In this document: one piece after another, positions 5,271 to 5,876 of the stretch
Layout of the letters: the number at the start of each line of letters is the position of its first letter
Numbering within the stretch: the first letter of the stretch is position 1
Assembly (NCBI GenBank): GCA_910586805.1
Contig: CAJUJC010000104.1
Location: 1 to 5,876 of the forward strand
Source of the DNA: an uncultured Erysipelotrichales bacterium
GTDB taxonomy: Bacteria; Bacillota_I; Bacilli_A; Erysipelotrichales; Coprobacillaceae
Direction of reading: 5' to 3'
DNA: 5,876 bases
Position numbers and translations under genes: made by a program
Notes under the pieces: model-generated
The model's database searches: none
Told to the model about the DNA's origin: nothing
Seen by the model: the letters and a program-made list of their open reading frames with translations, nothing else

Positions 5271-5863
5271 TAGTCTTTAAATTTCTTTTCATATAAACTC
5301 ATCAACTCATCTAAACTCATAGAATCATCAATTTCATCTATAAAAGAATTTTCAGTTTCATTGTTAAAATCTAATTTAAATTCTCCTGTTCTTTCTTCAA
5401 TAATCTTTAATTGATCTTGTTCTTCTTTAACAATACTTGCAATATCACGTAATTTATCTTCAACAGTTTGTTCTTTTTCAATAATAACCTTTTTTTCTTT
5501 AATAGTTTCTTTAGCCTCTCTATAATCAGTTGGTCCATAAAAAGGACTAATAATAGGAATTAAAGAATCATTATCTTTTTTAATTTTTTTCTTTTTAGGT
5601 TTTTGAATTTTGATTTCAGGCTCAGCTTTTTTTGTTACACCAGAAATTGGTGAAATAATTTCACTCATACGATACGTCATTTCTGTTACTGGAACAGGCT
5701 TCTTCACAGGTTCTTTTTTAATTTCTACCTTTTTTTCTTCTTCGATTTCATCATTATAAATAAGTGGTGCACTAAATTTTTCTTTACGTCTTTGTTCTAA
5801 AACTGGATCAACAGTTTCAAAGATTTCATCCTCTTCTTCTTTCGTAAAAAATTTTTTAAACAT
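5270..5863 (-). CDS. Unrecognised, highly charged, probably disordered protein with two IISPxxG motifs
   Basis: This 197-residue protein is not one I recognise. It is very rich in Lys and Glu, with no membrane segment, no signal peptide and no Cys, His or Trp. It begins with an amphipathic MFKKFFTKEEED. A low-complexity K/E/P/V stretch (about 39-60) follows, and then a short motif occurs twice, IISPISG (69-75) and IISPFYG (104-110), separated by a K/P-rich linker with a run of basic residues (88-96). A weaker look-alike, SAPLIY, is at 31-36. Residues about 113-156 look like a charged helix or coiled coil. The C-terminus has an acidic patch followed by SLDELMSLYEKKF (183-195), which looks like an amphipathic docking helix. 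This layout suggests a cytoplasmic scaffold or adaptor with short binding motifs, but no function is claimed. The ATG at 5863 follows GAGGT at the window edge. The gene overlaps acpS by one base; its promoter lies outside the window. Confidence 0.8.
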   Translation of the reverse strand: MFKKFFTKEEEDEIFETVDPVLEQRRKEKFSAPLIYNDEIEEEKKVEIKKEPVKKPVPVTEMTYRMSEIISPISGVTKKAEPEIKIQKPKKKKIKKDNDSLIPIISPFYGPTDYREAKETIKEKKVIIEKEQTVEDKLRDIASIVKEEQDQLKIIEERTGEFKLDFNNETENSFIDEIDDSMSLDELMSLYEKKFKD

Positions 5864-5871
5864 TTGTATTT

Positions 5872-5876
5872 ACCTC
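5872..5876 (-). promoter_or_regulatory. Ribosome binding site of the unknown gene, cut by the window edge
   Basis: GAGGT (minus strand) lies eight bases before the ATG at 5863-5861 and supports that start. The rest of the site and any promoter are outside the window. Confidence 0.65.

Overview
The window is chromosomal, housekeeping-type DNA from a low-GC Gram-positive bacterium (Bacillota). By eye it is strongly AT-rich, about 30% GC. Strong GGAGG-type ribosome sites precede most genes, and the proteins look like Bacillota family members. Tryptophan is encoded by TGG and no in-frame TGA is used, so this is not a code-4 mollicute. The gene content would fit an Erysipelotrichia-like gut Firmicute, but that placement is an inference from style and not a proven assignment. 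No phage, IS element, CRISPR array, tRNA or rRNA was seen.

All genes are on the minus strand, so transcription runs from the right edge to the left. From right to left they are: an unrecognised, highly charged, probably disordered 197-residue protein (5270-5863); acpS, holo-ACP synthase, overlapping it by one base (4941-5270); a small single-stranded-DNA-binding protein (4419-4748); lepA, translation factor EF4 (2472-4280); a class B penicillin-binding protein (310-2385); rpmG, ribosomal protein L33 (94-243); and the first 15 codons of a probable metallo-beta-lactamase-fold hydrolase (1-47).

The genes form at least four transcription units. Hairpin-plus-U-tract terminators close acpS, ssb, lepA and rpmG. 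In acpS, lepA and rpmG the stop codon lies inside, or at the foot of, the terminator stem. Clear sigma-A-type promoters precede ssb and the PBP gene. A weaker one is proposed for lepA, and an extended -10 for rpmG. The PBP gene and rpmG have no convincing terminator between them, and the hydrolase gene probably depends on readthrough from rpmG.

Functionally the window mixes lipid synthesis (AcpS), DNA metabolism (SSB), translation (LepA, L33) and cell-wall elongation or division (PBP). No integrated new system is apparent. The items most worth a second look are the unknown protein with a repeated IISPxxG motif, the phased A-tracts and inverted repeat upstream of ssb, and the SSB that lacks the usual acidic tail. 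No stretch longer than 300 bases lacks a gene. The longest gap, 4749-4940, holds the ssb control region and the end of the acpS terminator.
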